Source of the DNA: Deinococcus yavapaiensis KR-236
Lineage (GTDB): Bacteria; Deinococcota; Deinococci; Deinococcales; Deinococcaceae
NCBI RefSeq assembly: GCF_003217515.1
Contig: NZ_QJSX01000018.1
Coordinates: 1-64,000 of the forward strand
Direction of reading: 5' to 3'
Length of the DNA stretch: 64,000 nucleotides
Shown here: positions 26,590-35,963 of the stretch, in pieces
Layout of the letters: the number at the start of each line of letters is the position of its first letter
Position numbering within the stretch: position 1 is the first letter of the stretch
Made by a program: the position numbers and the translations under genes
The notes under the pieces: generated by a model
Databases searched by the model: none
Told to the model about the DNA's origin: nothing
The model's input: the letters and a program-made list of their open reading frames with translations, nothing else

Positions 26590-27834
26590 GTGGTTCCGCT
26601 GAAAGGCCCGTCCCTGCCGCTTCCTTCCTCAGGCGCAGCGCCTCGGCTGCGGCTGCGCGTCAAACGTGGCGCCGAAGCGCACGTGCGTCAAGGGCATCCG
26701 TGGGTTTACGCCAACAGCGTTCAGCAGCAAAATCGCGCGGGGCACCTCGGGGAGTTGGGAATCGTGTACGACGCTCACGACCGATTCCTCGCCATCGGCT
26801 TGTACGATCCGACGTCACCCATTTGCCTGCGCGTGCTGCACGCCGGACAACCTCAAGCGCTCGACGAAAGGTGGTGGACGCGCCGCTTCGACGCGGCCAT
26901 CGACGCGCGGGAAGGCCTGTTCGACGAGCGAACCAACGGCTACCGCTTGATCAACGGGGAAAGTGACGGCTGGCCGGGCTTGGTTCTGGACCGCTACGCG
27001 TACACCTTGGTCCTCAAGGTGTACGCGGGCGCGTGGCTTCCCCGCTGGGCCGACGTGCTGGCCTTGATCGCCGAACGTTTTCCGCGCGAGCGTCTCGTCG
27101 TGCGGCTCAGCCGCAACCTCCGCGACGTAGCGGCCGAGTTCGGCGTGCACGACGGCAGCGTCGTGCGCGGCGATCCGCTTCTCGGCCCCGTGGTGTTCCG
27201 CGAAGCGGGCGTGGCCTTCGAAGCGGACGTGCTGCGCGGCCAAAAAACCGGGTTCTTCCTCGACCAGCGTGAAAACCGCGCGCGCGTGGAAGAGTTGTCA
27301 CGCGGAAAGCGTGTCCTGAACGCCTTCAGCTTCTCCGGCGGGTTCTCGTTGTACGCGGCGCGTGGCGGCGCGACGTCCGTGACGAGCGTGGACATCAGCG
27401 CGCACGCCCTCGCGAGCGCCGAGCGGAACTTCGCCTTGAACGCCGACACGCCCGCCGTGGCCGCGTGCGAACACATCACCGTTCGAGCGGACGTGTTCTC
27501 GTGGCTGCATCAGCACCACGCGCGGCCCTTCGACTTGATCGTGCTCGACCCGCCGTCGCTGGCGAAACGAGAAACGGAACGTGCGGGCGCCATTCGTCAG
27601 TACGAGCACCTCGTCATGGACGCGTTGAACCTGCTCGCGTCCGAAGGCGTGCTGCTCGCCGCGTCATGCTCGGCACACGTCAGCGCCGACGAATTCACGG
27701 ACGCCGTGATGCGGGCGGCGTATCGTTCCGGACGAACCGTGCGCGTCCTTCGCACGAGCGGACACGCCGCCGATCATCCGGCGACGTTCCAAGAAGCGCG
27801 ATACCTCAAGGCCGTGTACTTGAAGTGCCAATGA
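26590..27834 (+). CDS. Class I SAM-dependent rRNA methyltransferase (RlmI-like)
   Basis: About 414 residues; start uncertain (GTG 26590, no good ribosome site; the open frame continues upstream). An N-terminal PUA-like domain begins [26 protein letters not shown] middle domain carries the [13 protein letters not shown] stretch. The methyltransferase domain has [14 protein letters not shown], the SAM-binding [34 protein letters not shown], and the catalytic-region [11 protein letters not shown]. This is the layout of RlmI/RlmO-type 5-methylcytidine methyltransferases acting on 23S rRNA. It is a single gene with no operon partner visible. Confidence 0.88.
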   Translation: MVPLKGPSLPLPSSGAAPRLRLRVKRGAEAHVRQGHPWVYANSVQQQNRAGHLGELGIVYDAHDRFLAIGLYDPTSPICLRVLHAGQPQALDERWWTRRFDAAIDAREGLFDERTNGYRLINGESDGWPGLVLDRYAYTLVLKVYAGAWLPRWADVLALIAERFPRERLVVRLSRNLRDVAAEFGVHDGSVVRGDPLLGPVVFREAGVAFEADVLRGQKTGFFLDQRENRARVEELSRGKRVLNAFSFSGGFSLYAARGGATSVTSVDISAHALASAERNFALNADTPAVAACEHITVRADVFSWLHQHHARPFDLIVLDPPSLAKRETERAGAIRQYEHLVMDALNLLASEGVLLAASCSAHVSADEFTDAVMRAAYRSGRTVRVLRTSGHAADHPATFQEARYLKAVYLKCQ

Positions 27835-28132
27835 TCGTCTTGAGCGCGGGACTTCAAGCGGCAAAGTTCGCGCGCCCGACCCGCCCGTACGCGCATTCGG
27901 CTCGCCGAAGGCCCCGCACTCCGAGTCATCCCTGGGGGCGCGCCGACCACTGAGGCCACGCGACAAGCGGCGCGCACGCAAGTGCGCGCCACCGAATTCG
28001 GACGTGGAGACGGACGAGGGAGTGTGAGGGCCGACGAGCGGCGGGCGAGAAAGGCCCCCAGGAGGGCTCGAAGGTCCGTCGTCAAGCCCGGCCCGAGGCG
28101 CGCGATGGCGACACGATGGCGCGGACGAACGC

Positions 28133-30193
28133 TCAGCGGCTCGACTTCGCGATGAAGCTCCACTTGCCGCTCAGAGCCTTGATCTCGCTTCCAGGGCTCG
28201 CTTTCGAGTCTCCGCCACCTTTCACGACGACTTTCACGGACGTCTTGACGACCGCACCGGCGTCCGTGATGCCGTCCGCGCCCCAAGTGATGTACACGCC
28301 CTGCTTCGACTCGATCCCGACGATGGAACCGGCTTCGATGCTCTCTTGCACGCCGACCGTGACGGTGTAATCCTCGGTGCCGAACGTGTGGTTGAGCTGA
28401 CCGAACGCGCCGAGCCAACCGGGTGAGGCGGTCGTCATGGAGAGCGATTCGCACGACACCTTGAAGCTCAGCAAGGGCAGCGAGAAGCCGAAGGTGGAGG
28501 CGCCGAGGAGGTCCTTGCACCCATCGGCCTTCGGAAGCACGAGTTCATTCGCGACGACCGGGGCCGCGCTCGCGCTGGACTTCAAGCACCATTCTTGATA
28601 GTGGGGCGTCAGGGCGCTCGCCCAGCCGTACGCCGTGCCGACGTAACCGGAATACAGCGACGTTGCCCACAGCTCGGCGTAGAGCGAGGCCCGCTCGTGC
28701 AAGATGGGATCGGAAGCGTTCGCGGCGAGCCCGGTCAACAGCTTGTAGCCCTGCTTGAAGTACGCGCCGAGGTTCTCCGCGTGGCCGTGCATCGCGCCGC
28801 GCCACTTGTTGTTCTGAGACTCGAGCGCCGGTACGCACAGCGCGAGGAACTCCTCTTGCGATCGGACGCGCCTGCTGATCTCGTCGACGACGCACCCGCC
28901 CTCACAGTTGTAGAAGTCCTGCTGGAGCCTCGGCGCGTCGTACTGAGTCTTGCGCTTGGCCTCGACGAGGGCGCGCATGTGCGGCTCTTGGTCGATCGAG
29001 AGCATCGCATCCCACAGAGCGTTTCGTCGAGCCCTCGTGAACGCCGACTCCTTACGGTCGCGAAGCTGCATGTCGAGTTCGTCCATTCGGTTTCTCAAAG
29101 ACGTCGCCCGGTCGTCGAGCTCGTCTTGAAGCTTTTCGTAGCGAGACCGCAGCGCGACCGCCTCGGCCGGTGTTTGCGGCAGCTTGAGGTTCGGCAGGGA
29201 CGCCTCCTTGCCGTGCGAAAGGTCGAAGGTGAAGGCGGCGGGCAGGCGCGTGAGCACGTCCGCGCTTCCCGTCGTCACCTCAATTTCCTGGGGAGTTTGA
29301 GGTTGGGTTTGCGCCGTCGTCTTCGGGGGCGTGCGGCGTGCGCCCGCGCGAGCGAACTTCGCGGCCTCGGCGAACTTGCCTTGGCAGGTCAGCGCGACGC
29401 TCAAGCCCGCGTTCGCCTCGGACAGCATCGGCTCGGCGGCGATCGCGCGGCGCAACACGGTCTCCGCTTGATCGAAGCGCCGCAAGGCCGTGAGGGCGAG
29501 CCCTCGGTTCGTGCTCAGAACCGCTGGGTTCGACCAGCCGAGCGGCCCGGTCGTGTTTTGTTGCAGCTTCGCCGCCGCGTCGAGCACCGTGAGGGCGTCG
29601 CCGGGCAGACCGAGCGTCACGAGGACGCCGCCGAGGTTGACGAGGTGTTGCGGTTCTTGCGGTTGCAGGCGGTGGGCGGCGAGCAGGGCGGCGAGGGCGG
29701 CGTTCGGCTTGCCGAGCAGCGCGGCGCTCTCGGCGGCGCGCGAAGCGAGCGCCGCGTCCTTCGCGTCGGGGCTGCTCGAGAACGCCTTCAATCCGGCGCT
29801 TTCGCGCTTCTCGAGCCACGCCGCCGCGTCCTTCAAGGCCTCGGCGAGCGTGGCGGGTACCTTCGGCGGCGTGAGCGGGGCCGTCTTGGCGTACGCCTCC
29901 GTCATCTTCGCGAAGGTCTGCTCGAACGTGGCGCGGCTCTCCGAGGAAGGTCCGAGCATCGCGAGCAGGCGCTCCATGTTTTGGTAGGCCCCGAGTTGAT
30001 CGCTCGTCAACTTCGAGGCGTCGAAGCGCGGCGCGTCGCACAAGCGGGCGCGCTCTCGTTGGAGTTGCTGTTGCAACGCCGCCTCGGACGGCAGGGCCCT
30101 CGCGTCCGAATGCGCCTGCCAAGACAAGTCGGGCGGGGACGCGGCGAGCGACGAGGACGTCAAAGCCAGCAGGGTGAGGGTGAATCGTTTCAT
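28133..30193 (-). CDS. Exported TPR-containing protein, function unknown
   Basis: 686 residues with a signal peptide (MKRFTLTLLALTSSSLAA). Residues about 160-290 form tetratricopeptide-like helical repeats: RAAESAALLGKPNAALAALLAAHRLQP, LVNLGGVLVTLGLPGDALTVLDAA, GLALTALRRFDQAETVLRRAIAAEP. A coiled-coil-like region follows near 350-400 (RYEKLQDELDDRATSLRNRMDELDMQL). The C-terminal 200 residues are rich in small residues and beta-like, with several Cys. I do not recognise the family. It is divergent from the small exported protein at 30295. The 298 bases downstream (27835-28132) hold no clear gene. Confidence 0.75.
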   Translation of the reverse strand: MKRFTLTLLALTSSSLAASPPDLSWQAHSDARALPSEAALQQQLQRERARLCDAPRFDASKLTSDQLGAYQNMERLLAMLGPSSESRATFEQTFAKMTEAYAKTAPLTPPKVPATLAEALKDAAAWLEKRESAGLKAFSSSPDAKDAALASRAAESAALLGKPNAALAALLAAHRLQPQEPQHLVNLGGVLVTLGLPGDALTVLDAAAKLQQNTTGPLGWSNPAVLSTNRGLALTALRRFDQAETVLRRAIAAEPMLSEANAGLSVALTCQGKFAEAAKFARAGARRTPPKTTAQTQPQTPQEIEVTTGSADVLTRLPAAFTFDLSHGKEASLPNLKLPQTPAEAVALRSRYEKLQDELDDRATSLRNRMDELDMQLRDRKESAFTRARRNALWDAMLSIDQEPHMRALVEAKRKTQYDAPRLQQDFYNCEGGCVVDEISRRVRSQEEFLALCVPALESQNNKWRGAMHGHAENLGAYFKQGYKLLTGLAANASDPILHERASLYAELWATSLYSGYVGTAYGWASALTPHYQEWCLKSSASAAPVVANELVLPKADGCKDLLGASTFGFSLPLLSFKVSCESLSMTTASPGWLGAFGQLNHTFGTEDYTVTVGVQESIEAGSIVGIESKQGVYITWGADGITDAGAVVKTSVKVVVKGGGDSKASPGSEIKALSGKWSFIAKSSR

Positions 30194-30294
30194 GGGGTCA
30201 CCTTGCCAGGGAGGCGGTGGCAGCTCGATGGCACGCCTCGGTCCGTCATGCGTCGATCATCGTCGGCTTCCTAAGCTGCGTGTCGAGGAGTCCC

Positions 30295-30765
30295 ATGAAC
30301 ATTCACGTTCCGATCGTTCGTTTCGCCCTGCTCGCCGCGCTCACGCTCCATCCGGGCGCCTTCGCGAGCCGTTGCGCAGAATTGCGTCCGTTCCTGTCGA
30401 GCGCGCTCGACGCTCCGCTGATCGTGCAGGCGCGCGTCGTACGGCACGCGCAGACGCTCGTCCCGCCGAGCTTCGCCGAAGTTCGCGTGCTCGCGACCCT
30501 CAAAGGGCGAGCGCCGAGCACCACCCTGAGAATTCTGGATTCCGACGGCGCCCTCGCCGTTCAGAACGCGAGCGCGTACCCGGTCGGCACGACGTGGGTG
30601 TTCGCCTTGCGCCCGAGCGTGGACGGCGCGTCGTTCACGTTGCCCGTGTGTGGCGACGGCGCCCTCGCCGTGATCGGCAAGAACGTGTTCGGCAACCTCG
30701 AGGGTGGCCTCGCGAGCGTCCTTTCCTTGACCGATCTGCGTGACCGCCTGCGAGGGTCGCCGTGA
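30295..30765 (+). CDS. Small exported protein, function unknown
   Basis: 156 residues from the ATG at 30295, chosen because GAGGAG lies five bases upstream. A signal peptide ends near residue 25 (LLAALTLHPGAFA). The mature part has two Cys and a pattern of repeated beta strands (PLIVQARVVRH, AEVRVLATLKGRAPSTTLRILDSDG, YPVGTTWVFALRP), similar to proteins annotated as tissue-inhibitor-like or NTR-like domains, an uncertain resemblance. Its stop overlaps the next start (GTGA). Confidence 0.7.
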   Translation: MNIHVPIVRFALLAALTLHPGAFASRCAELRPFLSSALDAPLIVQARVVRHAQTLVPPSFAEVRVLATLKGRAPSTTLRILDSDGALAVQNASAYPVGTTWVFALRPSVDGASFTLPVCGDGALAVIGKNVFGNLEGGLASVLSLTDLRDRLRGSP

Positions 30766-30974
30766 GCCACCTTCTCGATCTCGTGACGTGCCGCTGGGTG
30801 CCCGGCACGCTCGACCGCGTACGCGTCTCCTCACGCGGTCAGGCCGAAGTCCTCGACATCGGCGAGGTGGAGCGGCGCTTCGGACGAGCGGCCCTGGAAG
30901 CGCTCTACCTCAAGGGGCACTTCACGCGCCGCGACGATGTTTCTAACGAATTTCCTCCCGACATCCGAGAGTGA
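30762..30974 (+). CDS. Small protein coupled to the upstream gene, function unknown
   Basis: 70 residues beginning MSHLLDLVTCRWVPGTLDRVRVSSRGQAEVLDIGEVERRFG. Its GTG start overlaps the TGA of the previous gene by four bases, the main reason to accept it. No signal peptide or membrane helix. The family is not recognised. Confidence 0.55.
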   Translation: MSHLLDLVTCRWVPGTLDRVRVSSRGQAEVLDIGEVERRFGRAALEALYLKGHFTRRDDVSNEFPPDIRE

Positions 30975-30981
30975 CGATGAA

Positions 30982-31006
30982 GGGTGAAGCGTGGCGCGCT
31001 TCGCCC
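30982..31006 (+). terminator. Stem-loop after the two-gene unit
   Basis: GGGTGAAGCG and CGCTTCGCCC pair over ten bases with one G-T pair and a five-base loop, starting eight bases after the stop. No U tract. The rest of 30975-31241 shows no gene. Confidence 0.55.
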
Positions 31007-31241
31007 ACGAACGCCGTGAATCTTCGCGCTCGTCGGTGTTCGCCCTGTGTCCGCCGCTTCACGTCAGGCATTGCCCAAGGCAAGCCTCCTTCGTCAGGCG
31101 ATCGCTTCGCGGTTCACGAGCCTCGAAGGCAGGCCGGGCCGACTCGGTGTCTCGATTGCGGACTCACCCAGCGTGAACATTCTCCATGAACGAACGCCGT
31201 CCGCGTGTTGGCGTGCCGCCTTCCCTTTCTCGGAGCGCCGT

Positions 31242-31267
31242 GAAGTAGCATGCCCGCATGCTACTTC
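31242..31267. promoter_or_regulatory. 26-base perfect palindrome over the start of the aldo/keto reductase gene
   Basis: GAAGTAGCATGC and GCATGCTACTTC are perfect 12-base inverted arms around CC. TAGCAT (31246-31251) serves as a -10 box and the ATG at 31258 follows six bases later, both inside the palindrome. A dimeric repressor bound here would block both the promoter and the leaderless start. Confidence 0.75.
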
Positions 31268-32196
31268 GCGCTTTGGGTCACTCCGGCCTTCAAATCTCCG
31301 CGGTCGGACTCGGATGCAACAACTTCGGCGCGCGCCTCGATCAAGCGGCGACCACGACGGTCGTTCGACGTGCCTTGGACCAAGGCATCAACTTCTTCGA
31401 CACGGCCGACGTCTACGGCAATCGCGGCGGCTCGGAAGTCATGTTGGGCCGAGCGCTCGGCGAAGAGCGCCAGCGGGTGGTGCTGGCCAGCAAGTTCGGG
31501 TTGCCGATGGACGACAGTGGCGAGCGTCAAGGCGCGAAGCCCGAGTACGTTCGCCAAGCGCTCGAAGCGAGCTTGAAGCGTCTCGGCACGGACTACCTCG
31601 ACTTGTACCAGTTGCACCGCCCCGATCCTCACACGCCGATCGAAGAGACGCTCGGCGCTTTGGACGAGCTCGTTCAAGCGGGTTTGGTGCGCTTCGTCGG
31701 TGTTTCGAATCTCGACGCGCCCGGCGTTCGAACCGCCGAAGAAGCTTCCCGGCAACGGAATCTGGTTCGCTTCACGTCCTGCCAGGACGAGTACAGCCTG
31801 CTCGTGCGAACCATCGAGAAGGACTTGATTTCCGAGATGCGAGCGCTCGGGTTGGGATTGTTGCCGTACTTTCCGCTGGCGAGCGGCTTGCTCAGCGGGA
31901 AGTACCACGCGGGTCAACCCTTGCCCGAAGGTGCGCGCATCACCGGGTCGGAGGGAGCGCAGAACCGCTATCTGAACGAACGCAACTGGCGTCTGGTCGA
32001 GGAACTTCGTCGGTTTGCCGAGGCCCGCGGTCACTCGCTGCTGGAGCTGGCGTTCAGCTGGTTGCTCTCGAACGACGTGACGTCGAGCGTGATCGCGGGC
32101 GCGACACGGCCCGAGCAGATCGACCAGAACGTCGCGGCGCTCGATTGGACGCTCACGAGGGAGGACGTCGAGGAAGTGAACCGCATCACCGCGTAA
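31258..32196 (+). CDS. Aldo/keto reductase
   Basis: 312 residues of the aldo/keto reductase TIM barrel. The catalytic tetrad is present: Asp 48 and Tyr 53 (FFDTADVYG), Lys 79 (LASKFG) and His 120 (YQLHRPD). The C-terminal NADPH-binding region has VIAGATRPEQIDQNVAAL. The size and the GHSGLQISAVGLGCNNFG start resemble the AKR11/YghZ-type general reductases. The message is probably leaderless and its start lies inside a perfect palindrome, so expression is likely to be tightly switched, although no regulator gene is adjacent. Confidence 0.9.
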   Translation: MLLRALGHSGLQISAVGLGCNNFGARLDQAATTTVVRRALDQGINFFDTADVYGNRGGSEVMLGRALGEERQRVVLASKFGLPMDDSGERQGAKPEYVRQALEASLKRLGTDYLDLYQLHRPDPHTPIEETLGALDELVQAGLVRFVGVSNLDAPGVRTAEEASRQRNLVRFTSCQDEYSLLVRTIEKDLISEMRALGLGLLPYFPLASGLLSGKYHAGQPLPEGARITGSEGAQNRYLNERNWRLVEELRRFAEARGHSLLELAFSWLLSNDVTSSVIAGATRPEQIDQNVAALDWTLTREDVEEVNRITA

Positions 32197-32212
32197 CCGC
32201 CGCTCGGCGCAC

Positions 32213-32248
32213 GGAAGAAGGCCCGAGCGGAAACTCTGGCCTTCTTCC
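32213..32248 (+). terminator. Terminator between convergent AKR and PfkB genes
   Basis: GGAAGAAGGCC (32213-32223) and GGCCTTCTTCC (32238-32248) form a perfect 11-bp stem with a 14-base loop, 17 bases after the AKR stop and about 100 bases after the PfkB stop on the other strand. No U tract, so it may work in both directions. Confidence 0.65.
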
Positions 32249-32346
32249 ATGCGACCTGCTCACCGTCGCGAGGGGCCGAGTCGAATTCGTGCAGGTGGCG
32301 CGCCACGCTTCATGCAAGGAGACGGCGTGCCCGCCCGCGTTCCCGA

Positions 32347-33303
32347 TTACTGCGTCGAATTGAGCGTGGCCGACGCGTCGGACGCCGAGTGGGGCGGAGG
32401 CGAAGGAGGCGCGTACTGACGCGGAAAAGTCGAAATCGCCAGGGATGCGACGCCCACACCCGTACGCAAGGCGTCTGCCTTCGTGGCCCCCTCGGCCAGG
32501 GCGTGCAAGTACGCCGCGTTGAAGGTATCGCCCGCCCCGACGGTATCGACGACTTCCACCAGCGGGGCGTCGACCTGCTCGCGAACACCCGCTTGGTACG
32601 ACACCGCCCCGGCCGATCCGCACTTCACGACGAGCGTTCCGTTGGCAGGCAGGATTGGGCCGAGGACCTCGATGGCCGCCAAGACGTTGTCGCGCTCGGC
32701 GAGCGCCGTCAACTCGGCGTCGTTCAGCAAAGCGAAGTCGCAAGAAGCGAGCCACGAGCGGACTTCCGCTCGAACATCGTGGGACCACCCCTCGCTCGGC
32801 CAGCCGGGATCGAGCGCCACGAGCGCGCGACGCTCCTTGAGGGCGGCGAGGAGGGTGGGGTACTGTTCGCGCAGACGCGGCGTGAGGAACGCTCCGACGA
32901 GCAAGACGATGTCGCCGGGGCGCACGACGTGCAGACGGTCGAGCACGTCTTCCAACGACAGTGCGGCCAAGTGCCCGAGGTGCGAGAAGAACGTTCGCTC
33001 ACCGCTGACGTGACTGAGGGCGACCGTGACGGAGGTGGGCGCGTTGGGCGTGTCCCAAAGGCCTTGGACGTCCACGAGCTGCGCGCGGAGCCAGCCGCCG
33101 AAGGCGTCGGTGCCCACGTTGGCGATGGCGCTGCACGTCGCGCCGAGGTCACGCAAGGCGACAAGAGAATTTCCCGCCGATCCACCGATGCGTAGCTCCA
33201 TGCGGTCCAGAAGCATCTCCGTGCCAAGCTCGGGCCAGCGGTCATGCGAGCCCATGATCAAGTCGACGTTGATGTTACCGATCACCACGATGGAAGGCGT
33301 CAT
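32347..33303 (-). CDS. PfkB family carbohydrate kinase
   Basis: 318 residues from the ATG at 33303, whose first base is the last of the upstream TGA (TGATG). Family signatures: GNINVDL at 9-15, the glycine-rich GGSAGNSLVALRDLG near 40-54, and signature 2 DTVGAGDTFNAAY at 253-265 with catalytic Asp 259. PfkB enzymes phosphorylate sugars, deoxy-keto sugars or nucleosides. As the last gene of the ROK/ABC/PIG-L operon it probably phosphorylates the imported and deacetylated sugar, committing it to metabolism. Confidence 0.9.
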   Translation of the reverse strand: MTPSIVVIGNINVDLIMGSHDRWPELGTEMLLDRMELRIGGSAGNSLVALRDLGATCSAIANVGTDAFGGWLRAQLVDVQGLWDTPNAPTSVTVALSHVSGERTFFSHLGHLAALSLEDVLDRLHVVRPGDIVLLVGAFLTPRLREQYPTLLAALKERRALVALDPGWPSEGWSHDVRAEVRSWLASCDFALLNDAELTALAERDNVLAAIEVLGPILPANGTLVVKCGSAGAVSYQAGVREQVDAPLVEVVDTVGAGDTFNAAYLHALAEGATKADALRTGVGVASLAISTFPRQYAPPSPPPHSASDASATLNSTQ

Positions 33304-34127
33304 CAATCCTCTTTCAGGCGCCGCGCGACAGGCAAGCCGTCGAAGAAGCCGCGCAATGGATAGCGTGGCACGGTCGTGCGCGACCCGCCGAGGCTGAACG
33401 TCTCGTACTCGTAGGCGTTCTTCGTGACTTCATCGGGCATCGTTCCGAGGGTGCTCAACGGCCCCGTCTGAGTGCGGTGCGCGTACAGAGCGCGCCGTTT
33501 CTGCGGCGCGTAGCGAGACACGCCGACGCGCACGGCGACCGTGCAGTCCGACACTCCGTATGTGTCGGGGTCGAGTCCTGCCAGGACGCCGAGGCTGCCT
33601 TGCATGCGTTGCATCTCGCTTCGAGTTTGCGCCGTGTAGTACAGGCGCTGCACGGGCTTCTCCAGACAACCGCTGGAGTAGAAGGCGGCAGTGGCGGCGC
33701 GGTGCACGATCAAATGATCGGGATGTCCGTAGATGCCGTGTGGATCGAAGGTCAGCATGACGTGCGGTTGAACGCGGGCGATGACTTCGAGAATGCGCGC
33801 CTCGATCTCCCAAAGGTCGACGTTGATCGTGGCGAGCGGATCGTCACGGCGCAGCCTCTCACCTCGGCCCGAGTCGTGGTAGCCGAGAAAGACCGGCTCG
33901 CCGATTCCCAAGTGCGCGCAGGCGTCCTTGAGTTCCTGTTCGCGCAGTGCGGCGACGTCCTCGACGTGACCGAGCGAGGGATCGGTGACGCGGCCCGCTT
34001 CACCTCGCGTGGCGCACACGAGGGTGATGCGCGCTCCTTGCGCGGCGTAGTGTGCCAGCGTGCCGCCGCAGCGCAGCGCCTCGTCATCGGGATGGGCGAA
34101 GACGGCCAGCAGGGATGGTTGGGCCAT
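33303..34127 (-). CDS. PIG-L family deacetylase, cytosolic
   Basis: 274 residues with no signal peptide. The PIG-L/LmbE motif AHPDDE is at residues 11-16, and the second zinc-site motif GHPDH at 134-138. This family removes N-acetyl groups from GlcNAc-type sugars (for example GlcNAc-inositol, GlcNAc-malate or chitooligosaccharides) in a zinc-dependent reaction. Bacillithiol-pathway BshB is one member, but this gene sits in a transport operon and lies 12 bases after a permease gene, so a catabolic role on the imported compound is more likely. It is coupled by overlap to the PfkB kinase. Confidence 0.88.
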   Translation of the reverse strand: MAQPSLLAVFAHPDDEALRCGGTLAHYAAQGARITLVCATRGEAGRVTDPSLGHVEDVAALREQELKDACAHLGIGEPVFLGYHDSGRGERLRRDDPLATINVDLWEIEARILEVIARVQPHVMLTFDPHGIYGHPDHLIVHRAATAAFYSSGCLEKPVQRLYYTAQTRSEMQRMQGSLGVLAGLDPDTYGVSDCTVAVRVGVSRYAPQKRRALYAHRTQTGPLSTLGTMPDEVTKNAYEYETFSLGGSRTTVPRYPLRGFFDGLPVARRLKED

Positions 34128-34139
34128 AGCCGTGCCGCC

Positions 34140-35003
34140 TTACCCTTTCATGCCCGTCATGACGATGCCTTCGATGATTTGGCGTTGGAAGAAGGCGAAT
34201 ACCAAGAGCACGGGAATCACGGCGAGACTCGACGCGGCCATGATGAGGCCCCACTGGGTGCCCGCTTCACCGCTGAACAGGGCGACGCCGACGGGCAAGG
34301 TGCGTAACGCGGGACTTTGAATGACGACGAGGGGCCACAAGAAGGCGTTCCAGTTGCCGAGGAACGTGAAGATCGCCAAGCTCGCCAGCGCAGGACGCAC
34401 GAGCGGCAAGGCGACCTTCCAGAAGATGCCGAACTCGTTCATGCCGTCGATGCGCGCCGCTTCGATCAAGTCGCTGGGAACCGTCTCGAAGAATTGCCGC
34501 ATCAAGAAGATGCCGAACGCCGACATGAGACCGGGGAAGAGAATGCTGAAGTACGTGTTGGTGAGCTTGAGGTCCACGACGCCGACGAACCAAGGAATGA
34601 CGAGCATCTCCGTCGGAATCATCAGGGTGGACAAAATCGCCACGAAGATGAGGGTCTTGCCGGGAAAGTCGAACTTCGCGAGCGTGTACCCGACGAGCGA
34701 GTCGAAAAACAGCACGCTGAGGGTGGTGACGCCCGCGACGAGCAGCGAGTTGACGAACCAGCGCACGAAGGCCGTCTGACCGAGGACCGTCCGGTAGTTC
34801 TCGAGGGTCGGCTCGGACGGCAGGAACGCGAGCGTGAACAGTTCCGCGAACGGTTTGAGGCTCGTCAGGAGCATCCACGCGAACGGGAACAACGTCACGA
34901 TCGCGCCGACGAACAGCACGAGGTAGGCGCTCAACGTCGTGACGCGCTCGCGAAGCGGTCGCCGGCGACGCTCGTCGAGCGAAAGGGAAGCGTGGGCGCT
35001 CAT
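34140..35003 (-). CDS. Carbohydrate ABC transporter permease, MalG type
   Basis: 287 residues and six membrane helices. The EAA loop is EAARIDGMNEFGIFWKVALPLVRPA near residues 181-205, normal for MalG-type sugar permeases. The ATG overlaps the upstream permease stop by one base (TGATG). It forms the channel with the next gene. The operon has no ATPase gene, so a shared MsiK/MalK-type ATPase encoded elsewhere must power it. Confidence 0.92.
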   Translation of the reverse strand: MSAHASLSLDERRRRPLRERVTTLSAYLVLFVGAIVTLFPFAWMLLTSLKPFAELFTLAFLPSEPTLENYRTVLGQTAFVRWFVNSLLVAGVTTLSVLFFDSLVGYTLAKFDFPGKTLIFVAILSTLMIPTEMLVIPWFVGVVDLKLTNTYFSILFPGLMSAFGIFLMRQFFETVPSDLIEAARIDGMNEFGIFWKVALPLVRPALASLAIFTFLGNWNAFLWPLVVIQSPALRTLPVGVALFSGEAGTQWGLIMAASSLAVIPVLLVFAFFQRQIIEGIVMTGMKG

Positions 35004-35953
35004 CAGTAGTCGAACCTCCGGGTGAGGAAGCGCATTTGCAGCAGCGTGATGACGAGGATGATCGCGAACAAGACGACCGTGAGCGCGGAAGCGTACCCCA
35101 TCTGGAAGCGTCCGAAGGCAACTTGATAGATGTACACGGCGACCGTGAGGGTGCTTTGCAACGGACCGCCTTGATCGGTGAAGTTCAAGTTGACGATTTG
35201 CGTGAACAATTGCAGGTACGCGATCGTCCCTGTCACGACGCTGAAGACGATCGTGGGATTCAAGAGCGGAAACGTGATGCGCCGGAAGGTGTACCAGCCG
35301 TTCGCTCCGTCGAGCGAGGCCGCTTCGTAGTACGAGCGTGGAATCGCCGCGAGACCCGCGAGGAACAGCACGACTTGAAAACCGAGGTTTTGCCACACCA
35401 CGAGCGCCGTCGCAGACGGCAGCGCCTGGTCGGGAGACGTCAGGAACGACTGAGCTGGAAGGCCGAGCGTGACGAGGACCGTGTTCACGGGCCCGAACTG
35501 CGGCGAGAGCAGCCACTGCCACACCCACGTGGCGGCGACGATGGGCGTGACGTACGGAATGAAGTACAAGGCGCGCAGCAAGCCGCGCAAGGCCGTGATG
35601 CGTGACAGCAGCAGCGCGATGCCAAGGCCGAGGGCGATTTGCGCGGGAACGCCGATCAAGGCGTAAAACGCGGTGTTGCGCAAGGCGCGACCGAAGGTCG
35701 CGTCGGACGCCAGGCGCGTGTAATTCTCGAAGCCCACGAACGGGTGCTCGGTCCCGACGGTGTTCCAATCGAACAAGCTCATGCGGAATGCCGTCAAGGT
35801 CGGCACGAAGCGCACGATCACGAAAAAGGCGAGTGGAACGAGCAGGAAGCTGTACGCCCAAAGCGCTTGACGTTGCTTGAGGGACAACGTGCGCTTCGGG
35901 CGGACGGGCGCGGAGGGGAAAGCCCCCTCCGCGCGAGGGGGCGGGACGCTCAT
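35003..35953 (-). CDS. Carbohydrate ABC transporter permease, MalF/UgpA type
   Basis: 316 residues with a proline-rich cytosolic N-terminus, then six membrane helices. The permease start FLLVPLAFFVIVRFVPTLTAFRMSLFDWN is typical of UgpA-like permeases, and the EAA loop is EAASLDGANGWYTFRRITFPLLNP near residues 215-238. It starts ten bases after the solute-binding protein stop. Confidence 0.92.
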   Translation of the reverse strand: MSVPPPRAEGAFPSAPVRPKRTLSLKQRQALWAYSFLLVPLAFFVIVRFVPTLTAFRMSLFDWNTVGTEHPFVGFENYTRLASDATFGRALRNTAFYALIGVPAQIALGLGIALLLSRITALRGLLRALYFIPYVTPIVAATWVWQWLLSPQFGPVNTVLVTLGLPAQSFLTSPDQALPSATALVVWQNLGFQVVLFLAGLAAIPRSYYEAASLDGANGWYTFRRITFPLLNPTIVFSVVTGTIAYLQLFTQIVNLNFTDQGGPLQSTLTVAVYIYQVAFGRFQMGYASALTVVLFAIILVITLLQMRFLTRRFDY

Positions 35954-35963
35954 GTCAGGATGC

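Noticed and set aside
26228..26602. 124-codon plus-strand frame before the rRNA methyltransferase
   Set aside because: Arg- and Pro-rich, no ribosome site, overlapped by an equally long minus-strand frame; typical of non-coding GC-rich DNA.
33303..34127. Cytosolic PIG-L protein as BshB of bacillithiol synthesis
   Set aside because: BshA and BshC are absent and the gene is embedded in a sugar-import operon, so the biosynthetic role is not supported here.
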